Part shown: one piece after another, positions 48,348-61,836 of the stretch | How positions within the stretch are numbered: position 1 is the first letter of the stretch | How the letters are laid out: every line of letters starts with the position of its first letter | Assembly (NCBI RefSeq): GCF_047663525.1 | Contig: NC_092587.1 | Location: 197,467,501 to 197,531,500, forward strand | Direction: 5' to 3' | Length of the DNA stretch: 64,000 bases | From: Anas platyrhynchos | Taxonomy: Eukaryota > Chordata > Aves > Anseriformes > Anatidae | The notes under the pieces: model-generated | Told to the model about the DNA's origin: nothing | Seen by the model: only the letters and a program-made list of their open reading frames with translations | The model's database searches: none | Made by a program: the position numbers and the translations under genes

Positions 48348-51300
48348 TCTTTCATTCTCTCCTATTCTTTGTCAACCTTTTATTTAAGGTGTTAAGGCAT
48401 TGTTACGGCCACCAGAGCCATTACCTCTTTGGATAATACATGCCATAATATTTCACCAAAGAGTTCCTTCAGTGTGAGAAAACATTGTACTAAACTTATT
48501 TTGTTCTCAGGCTGAATTTCTATGTCAGTACACATTTTCTGTGGGTGACTTCTTAAGAAAGGAATTTGTGAATATGATTCACTTCAAGCAGCCACATGTG
48601 AAGCTTGAACCTTCCCAGTTCTGATTGCACCAAAATGCACTGCGGGCAATAATCATACCCTCCTCATTAAGGCCCCAGTCAGCACCAAGCAGATGATTTC
48701 CATGTCAATTCAATTAATTAAGTTTCAGGGACAGCTGAGCCAGTAGGTCTACTGTGGAATCAAGGAAGTTCTATGTTTCCCTATACTCTATATTGCTGAT
48801 ATCTTAGAAATATCAGTTCTGGTACTGAACACCTAATATAAAGCATAGACTCAGGAGCTGGGCTGGCCCTAAGAAAAGACAAAATACTTTTATTAGCTGC
48901 ATAAGTCTACCGGTTCTCAAGTGACTTCTTAATAGATTTCCCAGCAGACCTGCTCAGAGGCCTGACATGGCTTGTAATAAAGCTCCTCTTACACTAGCTT
49001 TATGCCATTTAATTTGCACTCTCAGTTCAGTATGGGTTTCCTGATATCTCAAATTAAAAGAACTATGTTGTAGCTCACTGCTGAATTTAAACTATGTGGA
49101 ATTACTAGCGTAAACATGCAGTTAAGGCAATACAGTATTCTTCGAGCTATGTATCAATGTATAAAGTCACAGCTAAAGAATGCAGACAGAATATGTGAAT
49201 TATTCATGAAATACTCTCAAAGAATCATAAAACTGCAAACTCTCGTACTTCTTTACTATTCTCAAAACTTTTGGAAGTGCTGCAGTAAAGACAATTGAAC
49301 TTAACCTTGAATAAATACTGTTTCTTTATACTCCCATCTTTGGTTTGACATCTACTATAAAAAAAGGAGTAGGGTCTAGTGCACAACTGAAAATGTTTGA
49401 ATCACTGAACCTCAAGATGCACAAAGTTTGAATCTAATTTTTGTTGTATGAAAGTTTCTGTTCCACATCATCTGTTAGGTTCAGCATTTACCAATCTGGA
49501 TTTACCAATAGACACACCAAACCAAAAATTTCTCATTGATTGAAAAAACTGGGCAATGTGGACTACTGTGGCATGCAATTTGGAATTTTTAAACTATTTA
49601 AATTTAAATTTGTTTCAGCTCACAGAAAAAAAAAACATCTAAGGACAGAAAAATCTTGTTCTATCTGCCTGATAAGCAAATGAATACATTTACTTCAGAA
49701 AACATAAAACTAAAAATATGAGATTACAATTTGATCTCCTTTGCTGTGTAAACTCAATCATGCATGTACAGTACTCTGGTCTAGCATGCAGCATACTTCA
49801 ATCTTTCTGAACTTACCTGGCAAAAGGGAAGTCTCCTTGATGTCTCCTGAATTTTATGTTATTGCAAACATATCTTTCAATGCATCTTTTTAATGTGTGT
49901 ATCTGTATACATGTATATATGTGTGTGTATGTCTGTTTCTATATATGCAAAATAATTATTGCAGCCACCTTTGTTGATGGTGCAATCAGTTATAGGCAGA
50001 TTTAATCACTGCTGTGATAAAATATTGGGCTTTTTCCTTCTCTATATTTTAAAGAAACTGTTACATTTTGATAGATTATAGGAATATTAAAACAGATATT
50101 CCTTATATCTTTGGTGTTAAGTGAAAGGTTCTATTATAGAACTTACTTGTTACATACTGAAGTTAATACACTTTTTTCAGTTCTTAAGGTGAAAAATGTG
50201 TGTTTCTAGTCTTTAGATAAGGGAAGCAACGTGTTCTCTTTAAAAGCAGGTTACTTGTTCACAGAGCTAAAATGTTAAAAAATAAAATAAAAATCTGAAT
50301 ATATATAAGTTGTTAAACCATTCTTTTCCATGGCAACAAAGGTTAATTGGAAGATTGTTTGGAACCATTACCTCAAGTATATAAAACAAGCACAGACTGA
50401 AAAAACAAACAAACAAAAAAAAACCCTAGAAATTAAATTCAAAAGTGAATGTAACCATAAAATTAAATCCAACTTAATCAAAAAGACTTTCACCTTGTAG
50501 AGCAATTTTACAATAAAATTCCTTATCTTCTTGTTGTTTTATTTTAACAAACTCTGCTGATGTGCATGTTTTAGCAATATATATTGTCTTACCAGCCATT
50601 GCTTCAACTACTTTAGTGTATCCCAAATGTGTCAATAACCAGTATTGCCAGATCACTGGACACCTAATTTGGGTCATTGTACGCCCAGTATATACTTTTC
50701 TGGGTAGGAGTTTTATACAGAGTCCAATGAGTATTTTAGGACCTGTTAGGGATTCCTGCTTTTAGGCCGCTTTGGAAGATTTAGGAGAATTGCCATCATC
50801 CTTTTTCCAAGTGCCATTTGGACAAATTTTGTTAGTGTGCTAGAAAAACAGACTAACAGGAAAGTCCATCTACAGAGGGATTAACAAAGCTCTACACCAG
50901 TAACATCTGCAGTAAAAAACACTCCCAGAGGGACAACAGCAACTGAGATGGGGTAGACTCAGAGGAATACATCCTTTCCCATATTCACATACTGCCTGAA
51001 TATATGCTCTCAGAGATCTTGTCTGCTGGGTCAAGAATACCTGAGCTGTGTTTCATCCCACTGTTACCTATAACTGAAAAGATGGCCCGAAGAGGACTGT
51101 GCCATTTATATAGTTTGAATGGTACAGTAATATTGAAGATGGTGATCAAACTATACTGATGATATTTGATGCAAGTGACCAGTACAGTGTAGAATTTGCT
51201 ACACATTCTCCTTCTGAAGAAAATTGTATTTAAAAATAAAATATTTAAGAAAACATTAGCAAAAAGAACATTATTTAAAGTAATGTGCACGGAATTACCA

Positions 51301-52669
51301 GATCCTAAAAGTAGTATTCCCAATGTCACTTCAATGCAGCTCTTTAAACATGGTCATACTTCTTTCATGCCCACCTCTGTATTCACAGCTTTCAAGGAAT
51401 TCATACTTTTTCACAGTATATTTCCTGATCTGGAAGTATATCAAGGGTGAAGACAAGAAAGCTGGGTACTGAGGAGTGACATAAATCTTTCAGTTACTAC
51501 AGAAGAAGAACAGGAATTTACCATAAACTTCATTCTCATCTGTAGCATTTCACATAATTTCTAAACATAAGTGCATTCACAATTCTGATGAGAGAACCAA
51601 GGAACATCTGAATTTTTTTCATCAATACTTGAGGGAGAGAATGAAAGCCACATTTTGGCTATTGTCTGAGATGCAGGAGGTTCCAATTTCCACTGTAGTG
51701 AGGATTTAATTACTTGCTACTGAAGTCTTATAGTCCAGTATCTTGTTAGTGGAGATGTGCTGTAATAAGAACATTTGATTCCAAATAATACTCAAGTACT
51801 GTTCTCAAGAACACTCAAGAATTTGAAAAGTGGGATTGTAGTAATATTTGAAAAGTTTTTTATATACTTGGATTCCTGGGCAATACTGGTTTAAAAAGTA
51901 AATCATACTGGAAATGTTTAGTGTTTTTAATTGCTTGTGTTGAAAATAGTAACTTAGAATTGCACAAACTAGCTGTTGTATTGCTTGTTTGCAATGCATA
52001 CCTGTAATCTGCAAGGCATGTATCTAACTTTATCATACATTACCAGTCTCATGGCATTTGATAATAAGTTACAGAAAACTGTATATAGTAAGATACAGAA
52101 AACTGGTGATGTTTTCATAAATGTATCTGTAAGGAACACAAATGTTGCCCCCAAGAAACTAAAATAGTAAACTGAAATATAGATATGTTATTCTTTTCTT
52201 CTCAGTAGATGTATTCTGGTTAAACAGAAGCATTGATATATTCTGCATCATCATTCTTGCCACAATGCTTTTTGACTTCTCAAATATTCATCTATTTTTC
52301 TGCTCTGCATAAGGGGAGAAGAAACAAGGTGTGGAGTTCAAAAACTCCTGGGAGGTCACACGGGACTCTTTCATCCAAAAGAACTTGCTGCTGGAAGTTA
52401 AAACATGGGTGCAAATGAAGCTTACGATTCTGGGCATCACTTGATCCCCTGAAGGGACCAGACAAAACACACCAGCACCTAAGCACCCTTCATGGTATCC
52501 AGGCTGGGGCCAGCACACTCTCAGTGGGAGTTCCCTTTTCCTCTGAAGCAGTACTTACTACCCACAGGCATGACGTGATCCATACTAAGCCAGCCCTGGT
52601 GTGGCAAAACAGAACCTGGGACTGTTTCTAAAAAGGAACTGAGCTACATGAAAGTGTACAATACACGTA

Positions 52670-53343
52670 TGTCTATGAGGTGTCCCTGGCCAAGGTGTTG
52701 GTAGCATGGCAGCTGAACAGGCCTCTGAGAGGAGAGGCTGGTGCTGTCCTGTGCTGGGCACAGCCAGCCTGTTGCAGCTGGCTCCAATGTCCCCAGCCAT
52801 AAACATTAGAGAAAGAGAGGTGGTGTTTCAGGTATGAGAGCAGATACTGCCCTGTATGCTGTGTATGAGGCTATGGTGAAGCAGGTGTTTCCCTGCAGCC
52901 CGTGGAGAGGACCAGACCAGAGAAGATATCCACACTTCAGATTATGGAAGGGCCAAGGCAGTCCATCCTGTTCCAGAAGGAGTGTATGCCATGGAAAGGT
53001 CCCATTCTGGAGCTGCTAGGTATTGACTGTATCCCCCATTGGCCATCTGTGTTGCTTGTGGGGATGGAGAATGGAGGAGCCAGGAATGGAACTCAGTCTG
53101 GGAATAGGTCAGGGAGGTGTTTAAATTTTTGTCTTTGTTTCTCACCATACAACTTATTTTAGTTGGCAACACATTCAAATAATTTTCCCTCAGTCACATC
53201 TGTTTTGTCTATGAGAGTAACTGGAAAACAATTTTTCTGTTTTTATCTGAGACTGGGAAAAGTAGTTTTCCATTTAGACTAGTCCAGTCTAAACCATTTA
53301 GCCCTACACTGCACCTGTCCTAGTGCCACCTCAACATTCCCAA
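52670..53343 (+). mobile_element. Decayed solo LTR of an endogenous retrovirus (family A)
   Basis: Same family as the LTR at 14.43 kb but retaining its 3' part. Blocks: 'ctggccaaggtgttggtagc' (52686 on), 'ttgcagctggctccaatg', 'ggtgaagcaggtgtttccct' (52874), 'gcagcccgtggagaggacca', 'tttgtctttgtttctcacca', 'tcaaataattttccctcagt', 'cacatctgttttgtctatga' and 'gagagtaactgg'. The ~670 bp length agrees with a complete but old LTR. No retroviral genes flank it. Confidence 0.65.
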
Positions 53344-54564
53344 ATGATGAGTTGCAACATGACTAATATGTATCATGACAGCACTTTTTATAATGCTCTT
53401 CCTATATTAAACCAGTATCTTTTCTTAACACCTTCAGAGTAACATTAGGTTGTCCTATTTGTCTTTGCAAAATATGAATTTTATGCTGCTCCTTTATATC
53501 TACTGAGATTTCTGGGATAGGTCGAGCTTGAAAAATCAGAGAAAGACTCACTGTAGATGTTAAATTGCCCATAAGTTTAAGCCTTTGGGTCTCACCTAGG
53601 CAATATTCTAACTCTGTGTGTTGGTTGTGTTGCATTATCTGATTAGCAATCTCTTTGATTCAAATAATAACCATAGACAGTAAATAAGATTCCTTTAGAA
53701 GAAAATTACAAGAGCTATACCAGTTCTCATGACAGTCTACCGTAAACACATTTGAATTCTAAAAAATAGTTTATATATTTTGATAAAACTTCTAAAAAAG
53801 AAGCTAGTAAGATCTTACTAATGTACCAGTATTGTATTATTGTCATTGACTTAGGTCTATAATTTTCTGAAAAATTGAGTTTTGTTTTAAATATATGTAA
53901 TGAAAGATTAAAAAAAATGTTCAGTAAAAGTGCAGTTTTTGAATCCTGCCCTGGATTTGATGTAATATATAATATTTCAATCAGTGAATTCGGAATTACA
54001 ACCATATGCATTTTATGTGACTTTATAAAGATTTCTATTGATAATGTATGTTTTCAAGGAGGGAACAGATAAGAGATAGACATGTTTTTCTTTGATGGAC
54101 ACAGATGAAAGTTACTAAAGATAGAGTATAAAACATCCTAGTTATGCACTTGATGGTAACTGACCTCACATGGAGTTTTGTATGGAGCCTGTATAACTCA
54201 GAATGCCCTCTGTGTCCTTCCCCACTGGACTGACACTCAAAGATGTGACTCTTGCCTGACACACCAACTTTTTTTCATTCTGTTGTGCAATTGGCCATTT
54301 GCTACGTGTGAACACACCATGCATCTGTGATCTTAGAGCACCCTCTGACTGACTTGCCACTGCCTCAGATTAGGAAGTGCTCATATGTAACAACATGCTG
54401 ATATACATGTATATGGAGAGAATTTTGTACGCACACAAAAATGAGTATAATATCTATAAATAGATTTAATTTATTGAATATAACCAGGAAAAAAATCAGG
54501 ACAATAAGGAAAGGACCATAAGTTTTCCCAAGGAGATGATAACACAAACCAGAAGAACCAGCCA
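53344..54564. other. Gene-free stretch
   Basis: AT-rich. A minus-strand open frame at 53402-53635 (77 codons) has a protein-like mix of residues but no motif I recognise and is within chance length. Nothing else supported. Confidence 0.45.
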
Positions 54565-54567
54565 ACA

Positions 54568-55352
54568 CATTTATAAATCAGAAAATTTTATTTTGAAATG
54601 AGTCTCACAGAGAGATGGCAGGTGATACAGAGCTTCCCTTGTCCATGGCTTTGGGGAGGGAGTTTCCAGCTGCCTGCCAGACCGTGGTGCAGTACAGTCA
54701 GGGTCAGTGTGTGTTCCCTTGTCCTGAGGTCAATGACTTCACAGATGGCTGAAGATGGAGAAATCTCCATCTTAGTGGCTGAGGAGGGCATGGGCACGGG
54801 GGTGCCATGGTCTGACTGTGTCCCTGTCTGACCTTGTGGTTTTGAAATACAGGAGAATCTGAACAAACAAAGGGAGCAGCCACCCTCCGTCCTCACAGGC
54901 AATCCCTGCCTCAGGCCAATGTAATTAGTCCCATGTCTTCTTGCAGCCAGGACGCACTTGTTCATATCACTGACCCCATGGAGACATGGGCCACGATGAA
55001 CCTGCTGCCTACTGTGATGTATGCATTACAACTTTTTGGTTGGGATGGTGGAAGTCCCAGCCTTACAAAGCCTCTATCTTCTTCCAAAGCTGTCTCTCTT
55101 CTGCCTTGCCCAAATACAGTGTGACAGAGAGCCCCCATAACTAAGTCCCATGTGGAAAATGGCAGACATGGAAAGCTTGCTCTTAATCCTGTCTGTGTGG
55201 GAACAATCTCTTGCCTGGAGCTGAGGTCCAACCACAGCCCTAGGTCCATCCCTTCCCACCTCCCCTTGGCCTCCTCCTTGTCATCAAGGCCAGGGCAGAG
55301 TGGGGTAGAGTCCAGCATGAGTGTACAGATGAATAAATGCAGTGTCTAAGTG
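54568..55352 (-). ncRNA. Candidate 3'-terminal exon or transcript end (GC-rich block, minus strand)
   Basis: About 785 bp with much higher G+C than its flanks. On the minus strand it ends with AATAAA (54587-54592), followed by a GU-rich stretch (about 54542-54570, TGTGTTGGCTGG... GGTTTGTG), the arrangement of a vertebrate poly(A) site. At its upstream edge TTGCTCCCCAG (CAG at 55353-55355) could serve as a 3' splice site. Two consecutive open frames fill it (118 codons from 55318, then 125 codons from 54965, overlapping by four bases), but neither resembles a family that I know, and GC-rich sequence has longer chance frames. Options: last exon of a long noncoding RNA or UTR, a processed pseudogene of an unknown gene (no poly-A tail or flanking duplication seen), or an unrecognised retroelement. 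RNA class is a guess. Confidence 0.3.
54587..54592 (-). terminator. Poly(A) signal AATAAA with GU-rich downstream element
   Basis: Minus strand CAAAATAAAATTTTC, followed within about 20-45 bases by TGTGTTGGCTGG and GGTTTGTGTT. Both elements of a functional cleavage/polyadenylation site are present. Confidence 0.45.
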
Positions 55353-55355
55353 CTG

Positions 55356-57385
55356 GGGAGCAATTCAGGTGTTTAACACACTTGATCTAATCTACTTGGG
55401 CTGTCTTAAAGGCTGTGATCCTAATATCCTCTAATATATATCTGTAGTGTAGTTTGTAAAAGGACACATGAACAATCTCTCTGAATATTAATCAACGTGT
55501 AGCTAGGCTGTATACTGAAGAAATTGTGTCTAGGTTTTTAATGGTTATTAGGGATGTGTTTAATAAGTGGTGCAATGCTTCTAAATGAAAAATTAAGAAA
55601 TTCCCAATTGTAATCAGGTGAAATTTGCAGAGTAACTTGCTTCAGACTAGAATCCTCAAGGAGAATGCAGTCAAGCTTTCCTAATTATTCATTGTTGTTA
55701 TTAACATAGATACAACTTTTAATTCCTTCATGAATGAATATTCTAAAATAATGTGCCAAGATTTGGCAATGACACAAAAGTTTATTAAAATTGAACTTTT
55801 AACCCATGTGTACTTTTAAGCTGTTGAACTTCATTGTCACCCGTTTAAAATCTCAATCTCCAGTTTTTAAATGCAGTGCTAGATGAGATTCATCCATTCC
55901 TGAGAAGGCTGATTAAACCCCATACTGATAATTAGGTAGCTTTTTTCTCCAAGAACTTCAGATTTTAGTTTTCACATTATTCTATCTCTTAGTAAGACTG
56001 CTTCAGAAGCACTAGTGTATAAAGGGTGAAGAAGGAACTGCATTATTCAAGAATCAAAAGTAAACAGTATTGATAGATTGACAGTTGTGAAACACTATGA
56101 TGATTACAGAATATCCAGTAGAAATCTGAAGCTGCTATCTGAATGCTGAATATAAGATATTATTCATTTATCACTAATTTGAATGTTTTAAATTTTAGAT
56201 TAATATTATGGTTCCTGAAAACGTTGAAATCATTTATAAGCAGCTTTTCTTGAGAATATCATCAGAGAAAGGTATAAACTGACAAAAATGAACCAAATAT
56301 CTAAGAAAATTTCCTGAAAATTCAGACTCATCCTGTGATGTTATAATTCTCTGTATTATGAGTGGTGCCATGCACAAACATACTTATTTTATTTGTTCTA
56401 GAAAATTGGGTTAATTAGGATTAATATTCTCATTTAGTTTTAGAGATTTAAGGCCGTGGAGTCTGCCTTCTGTCCAATACACTCCTCAGTCATGGCTGCA
56501 TGACTCTAGTCTTGCAGATCTGTTGACTCACACTATGACTCCCTGCTTGCCTTAGAACTCGGCTTTACCTCCTTTATCTGTGTTAGGGAAAGGGAAATGA
56601 GGGCTGCACTCTGAATCTCATCCTACCTTAAAATTGTACACTGGCTTTTGGACAATGTTCTTAAGTCTCAAAGTTTAAATATAGCTTTAAAATGCCTATG
56701 AAGAAAACAGAATATATTAAGTCTCACGTGGTGTTGTAGGTCAGTTTTGGTAGAGCCCAGCACTTTCTGTTACCTCAAGTGGGGTGTTAGGTATTGGCTA
56801 AAATATGTGTCTGTCACTGATACAACTAGTGAATACTTCATAATGCCTCATTTTCTTTGAGATTTTAGTAGCATTATTATTTTTTATATTTTTGAAAGAA
56901 AAAAAATAGTTTCCTTATTTAATTATGCTATACTATATTTTAATTAAAACAAAAATTCTGAAAGTACTTAACTGTTTTCATCTGCAGTGTGTTTCCTTCC
57001 TTTCATCTTTCTGAAAAACGACTTGCATGCAATAAACTTTTTCTATCACCTCTGTCTTCACTGCAGAGAGCAGTAAAACTTATTCTTGCCATTCCTTGTA
57101 ACAAAAGTTTCCATTTGGCCAGTAAGAATGCCAGCCTTCATACAAAGTGTTCAATATTGGTGGTGGTGATTTTCGTGTTTGTTTTATTTTGTTTTATTTT
57201 TTCCTGAAATGAGAGAGCAACATGGTCTTTCTGTATTACCAATGCAAATACTACAGAAAGAAAGAACACCTGTACTGCTAGTGACACCAGCACCAAACTA
57301 TCACTGCATTTTTTTCTTTCCTTTTAGTAATCTTAGACTTCAACAAATTATTTCATTTACAGGGTCACTCCTAGAAAAAAAGATA
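55356..57385. other. Gene-free stretch
   Basis: Unique AT-rich sequence, no exon or repeat family recognised. Confidence 0.5.
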
Positions 57386-57490
57386 AAAATCATAGAATCA
57401 TAGAATCATAGAATATCCTGAGTTGGAAGGGACCCTTAAGGATCATCAAGTCTAACTCTTGACACCGCACAGGTCTACCCAAAAATATTG
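57386..57490 (-). mobile_element. CR1 LINE 3' end, minus strand
   Basis: Starts with three ATCATAGA-type units, then 'tatcctgagttggaaggg', 'acccttaaggatcatcaagt', 'ctaactcttgacaccgcac' and 'aggtctacccaaaa'. This is the reverse complement of a common avian CR1 3' terminus, strongly 5'-truncated. Confidence 0.88.
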
Positions 57491-57849
57491 GTCTTCATGA
57501 AGACTCCCTAAATGTACACCTATTTATTTGCATGGAATAACGTCTAAATATATAATCATGATTTACTTTTGCATTCATTATTATTTTTTTTCCCCTAAAC
57601 TCTAGCTTGATGAGTGCCATGATTATTTATGCTCATATTCATTAGTATTCTTGCATGTGCAATATGAGAATCAGGTAACTGAATTATAAGAAACAATTCA
57701 TACATTGTATTCATGCCCACATTTTCTTTGCTTAAAGTAAGCTTTGCCAGCTGATTCCATTGTCGCTGTTGTGGGCTCAGGTGTAGTACTCAAAACTCAG
57801 TACTAGAGTTATTTTAACTTCTGTGATATCAGAAATTGTTTAGTGTTAT

Positions 57850-57882
57850 TTTTTATTTATTTATTTTATTTATTTATTTATT
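57850..57882. repeat. (TTTA)n microsatellite
   Basis: About eight TTTA units with one extra T. Confidence 0.9.
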
Positions 57883-59067
57883 AGTAATGCAGATACTTGC
57901 CCCAGAAAAGAGGTTTCTGCCAAGAACCCCAGCTGAAGCAATGCACCTAAACTTGGCATTAGTGTAAGTATTCAGAAAAGCAATCCAAACTCCCTTACAC
58001 AGTCCTACAGAAAGGGCTAAAAAACTTGAAAATGTTGCAAAACAGAAACTACTCACTGCTGTTGCTTTGATTTTTTATCTTGACAGGGTAATTATTTGAG
58101 TTTATTTCAATAGAAAAATACATCCCTGAAAACAAAGGCATTTTCAAAATTCACATTTGCATAGCATTGAAATGAGACCAAAAACATAAGACCCATTCAA
58201 TAAATGCAGAGTCATGAAAAAGAAAGGGTGAATAACATAATGTGTTTTCATGTGCTCTTTTCACAATATGTCAATAACAGACATGAGAAGACCCAAATCA
58301 TGTAATTTAAGAATATGGAATTTCACAGCTCAGAACTAGCACTTATGACCTATGGTTCTCATCCTTTTTCAGGCCCTGTTTTTCCTCTCTGACTGCATCC
58401 CTGTGCAATTCTTCTTGTCTAGCTAACCTTCATGAAACTGTTACTGGTATGGTAAGGGTCACAGTTCTCAGAATGTGAACCCACAAGATGTAGTTGAAGT
58501 TGGATGGATTTAGTAGATTAATGCATAAATTGTTTTGATGTGTCAATGACCAAAAAAACAAATTGGCTAAAGGAGATGTTACTTAGCAGCTTATGGCTTA
58601 CTTCAAGGCAGTATTGGTAGGACAGGAGGCCAACTCTACCATTAGATTCCACAAATAAATAGGGAGGTTATAAACTGCTTAATGTGTCATCATAGATGTG
58701 TTATTTGCATCTATCTAAGTTTTCTTGTCTAGAACTGTTAATTAAAGAGAAGATACAGATATATGCAAAATTAAAAAGAGTGGAGGAAAAAGAAATGTTA
58801 GATTTTTATATATATTATTTAATAGTAGCTGCTGCCATTAATTTTATAAGTGATTTTCTTAGCAATTCTTTGACAGGAAGAGGAAAACTGAGTCTTAGTA
58901 CTTTGTGATAAGAGCTCCTGCAAGCAGCAGAATTTTTATTTACCTTACTGTTTACAGGTGGGATAAAATAATTAATTCCTTCTAGCTGTCTTAATTCTGT
59001 GGAGCTGTTCATTTGACTTCAGGACAAAAAACATCTGACAAGAAAGCCATTTTTATGAACAGCCTTA

Positions 59068-59068
<1 letters not shown>

Positions 59069-59126
<58 letters not shown>

Positions 59127-59137
59127 TATATATATTT
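59069..59137. repeat. (TA)n microsatellite
   Basis: About 69 bp of alternating TA with a short CACACA interruption (59117-59121). Confidence 0.95.
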
Positions 59138-59197
59138 AATTCATTATTACCTTAGCATTTTTTCTAATCTTTTAATTTATTATTTTCTCCTTAACTG

Positions 59198-59223
<26 letters not shown>
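59198..59223. repeat. Poly-T, about 26 bases
   Basis: Uninterrupted T run. Confidence 0.9.
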
Positions 59224-59228
<5 letters not shown>

Positions 59229-61812
59229 GGTATCTGAAATAACATGATCTGAATATTTGGGAAATTAAGATAATTTCACATTCTATAACCTAACTTTATA
59301 AAACCTATAATATATTAACATTTGTTCAAACTTCCAAAACTATGGCACTTCTGTTTCCACAGGAAGTATTAATTATGGTCTGGTGTTTTTACAAGAGCAA
59401 AATGATATGATTTTCCCTACTGATTCTAAGGAGAAAGTGTCTCTGAATTGTCAAGCTCATTGAAATTTTAACCCCCCATGCAAATAAATGTTTTAGATTA
59501 TTTTTGTAATTTTCAGACCTCTTGGCTGATGCACTCCAATTTTGAGAGTTATTGTGCATTGGAGAACAACATAACAGAAACAGCTCTGTAACTTATGACT
59601 TTTCTCATAACCACATGACTTTCCTGATTGCTTCTGATTCTGAATAAGCAAAAAACATAAGTGGAAGTGAATAAAGCCAAAGGGATTTGTGAAATTTCAA
59701 ATTATGTTCTCTATGCATTGTATATATCCATGTGTAGGGATGCATTTTTCTTGTTTTATGTTATGGACTTGTGTCTGTGACAGCTGACAAGATGTTAACT
59801 GATTTTGTTTTTCTAAATACAACTTCTATAAAGCTAGAAAATGCTATCTCTTCTTAGGGAGAAATCAATAAAGAGCAGTTAAATCAAATGCCATGACTAT
59901 GCAATGTAGGATACTGTGGCTGAGAGAAAAATGGAATCTTTTCACTCCCTTGTTCACCATCTTGCTCCTTTGTAACCATTGCCTCTTGCCTGTTATCCCA
60001 TACATACCATTATGCCACAGTTATCTATTATACACATCTGCTAAGCTGCATGTGCAAGTCTGAGCTCATTGTATTAATGGTGCCCACTTACAGGTGAGAG
60101 CAGAATGATGCCATCACATTATCTATTTGGTATATCTGACACTTCTCACATTTAATACAAATTATGAATAATGTAGGAAGGTTAAGGGAGAATTTTTTTT
60201 TTCTTCCAGAAACCCTTTATCTTTTCTCATAGAGTCATTCTTCAGAGCATAAGGACTCTTAGCGTCTTTAAATTGGAATTGCATCAGCTCCTCATAGCGT
60301 GGGATGAAAGCTATTGTTACACTCTTCCTTGCTGATATTTCTTATGTATTTTCTATTGCATTTTGGCTACTTTGTTCACTGATAAAAAATTATGAATATT
60401 AGTTCTACACACTGTTAAAGAGCTGTCAACCCCTTAAATATAGCGTGTACCCATGGGGAAAAGTCACAAATGCCTACAGAAAGAGTGGAACCTTTTGTCT
60501 AGCCTTCCCAGAAAACCACAATATATTGTGGTGATAGTCTCTTTGGAGGGTCTGTGCCACCTTCTTGGTCCAACTGTTTTTTCATTTTCTTATTGGAACG
60601 CAATCAACAAATGCAGACTGCATTTCCTATTTTACTTAGGACACATATAAGCTGGCTGGATTTTTTTTTTTTTTTTGGCAGTATCGTTTCTTGATAGAAA
60701 AGGCAGCAGAAAAAATAATTAAAAAAAATATTTTCTTTCTGCTTAAGTCAAATTACTATATTTTGAAATCTTGTGTCATTTGTTTTCAAGAAAAAAATAT
60801 ATTTGATTTTCTCCACCAGCTAATTGGCTTTTAAGCATTATATTTGGATCTCTCTCCTTCCTGATCAATCAGTTTACTTAGAAGAAAGCATGTAACACAA
60901 TTCAGTGTTGGTTTTCCTCTAATATGCTTGGATCTATAAGGGTAATATAATCATTCAGATGGGTGCTGGCATGTATATGCAGAGAGCTTCCAAGCTCCAA
61001 AGTTTTGGGGTAGCAATTCAAGAGCATAATCTAGCATTGAATTTAACTGAAAATAAAACTAAATGAAGTCAGCTAAGGCAAACTAAATTTTGCTTCAGTT
61101 CCCATTTGGAAATTCCAAATCATGTCATTTTGACTTTTTCCTTACCTAAATTTCCATCAGCTGTAGATCAATTCATTTTGAATTTTTATTTCATTACAGA
61201 AAAGTCAGATTTCATATTTTCATTCAAAATCTTAAATCATTAATAAATTATTCACGATGAAAGATTATTATTTTGCTCTGTTACATATGAACCTCTTTAA
61301 AAATTAAGTAATGATTCCTACAGGTATTTCCTTTATATCCCTTACAGTTAAAGATACTGACAACATGGTTTTCTTTCTTACAGTGAATGAGGCAGGAGTC
61401 CTCTGTGACCAGGAGCTCAATCATGATAAAAGGGGCAAATGGAAATTTTACAACTAATCTTAATTCTGGTTGTTCTGATGTTGGGATTAAGAAAAAGTCA
61501 AAACTACTTCAGTTGAGTCTTTCTGTTTGTACCTCATTTAATGTGAGACTTAAGAATGTAGGGTGAACTGATCATTTTTCTTCATTAAAGGTGTCTCTGA
61601 AGTCTGGATGATGCCAAGTTCTACCATTTTTTTCTGAGCTCTGGCAAAGCTTTGCAGTTTCATGAGGCGATGTTGAAATTGCAGAATGACTACAAACTAC
61701 TGATAAAGGAAGAATCTGTGCCTCATAACGTTGAAGACATGTGACACTTTTCATAGGTATTTGTGATACCTGTTAAAATTTCCTTTGCGATATTAGAAAC
61801 ATTCTTTTAACA

Positions 61813-61836
61813 ATTTAATGGTCATGACCATTAAAT
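61813..61836. promoter_or_regulatory. 24-bp perfect palindrome containing GGTCATGACC
   Basis: ATTTAATGGTCA followed directly by its exact reverse complement TGACCATTAAAT, with no spacer. The centre TGGTCATGACCA differs by one base per half from AGGTCATGACCT, the palindromic thyroid/retinoid receptor element. Regulatory function is only inferred. Confidence 0.4.

Larger units (their letters stand above)
42346..52669. other. Gene-free stretch
   Basis: Mostly unique AT-rich sequence with listed homopolymers, short tandem duplications, one old LINE tip and an inverted repeat at 48.3 kb. No exon or RNA gene recognised. A segment near 48655-48745 rich in TAATTA-type words could be a conserved element, but conservation cannot be judged from one sequence. 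Confidence 0.5.

Noticed and set aside
53402..53635. Minus-strand 77-codon frame with protein-like composition
   Set aside because: No recognisable domain, no convincing splice sites (a weak AAAG acceptor and no good donor), and a length expected by chance in 64 kb of six-frame sequence.
54588..55318. A protein-coding gene of about 243 codons from the two overlapping frames
   Set aside because: The frames use different phases, show no known domain, and no promoter or further exon was found; kept only as a transcript-end candidate.
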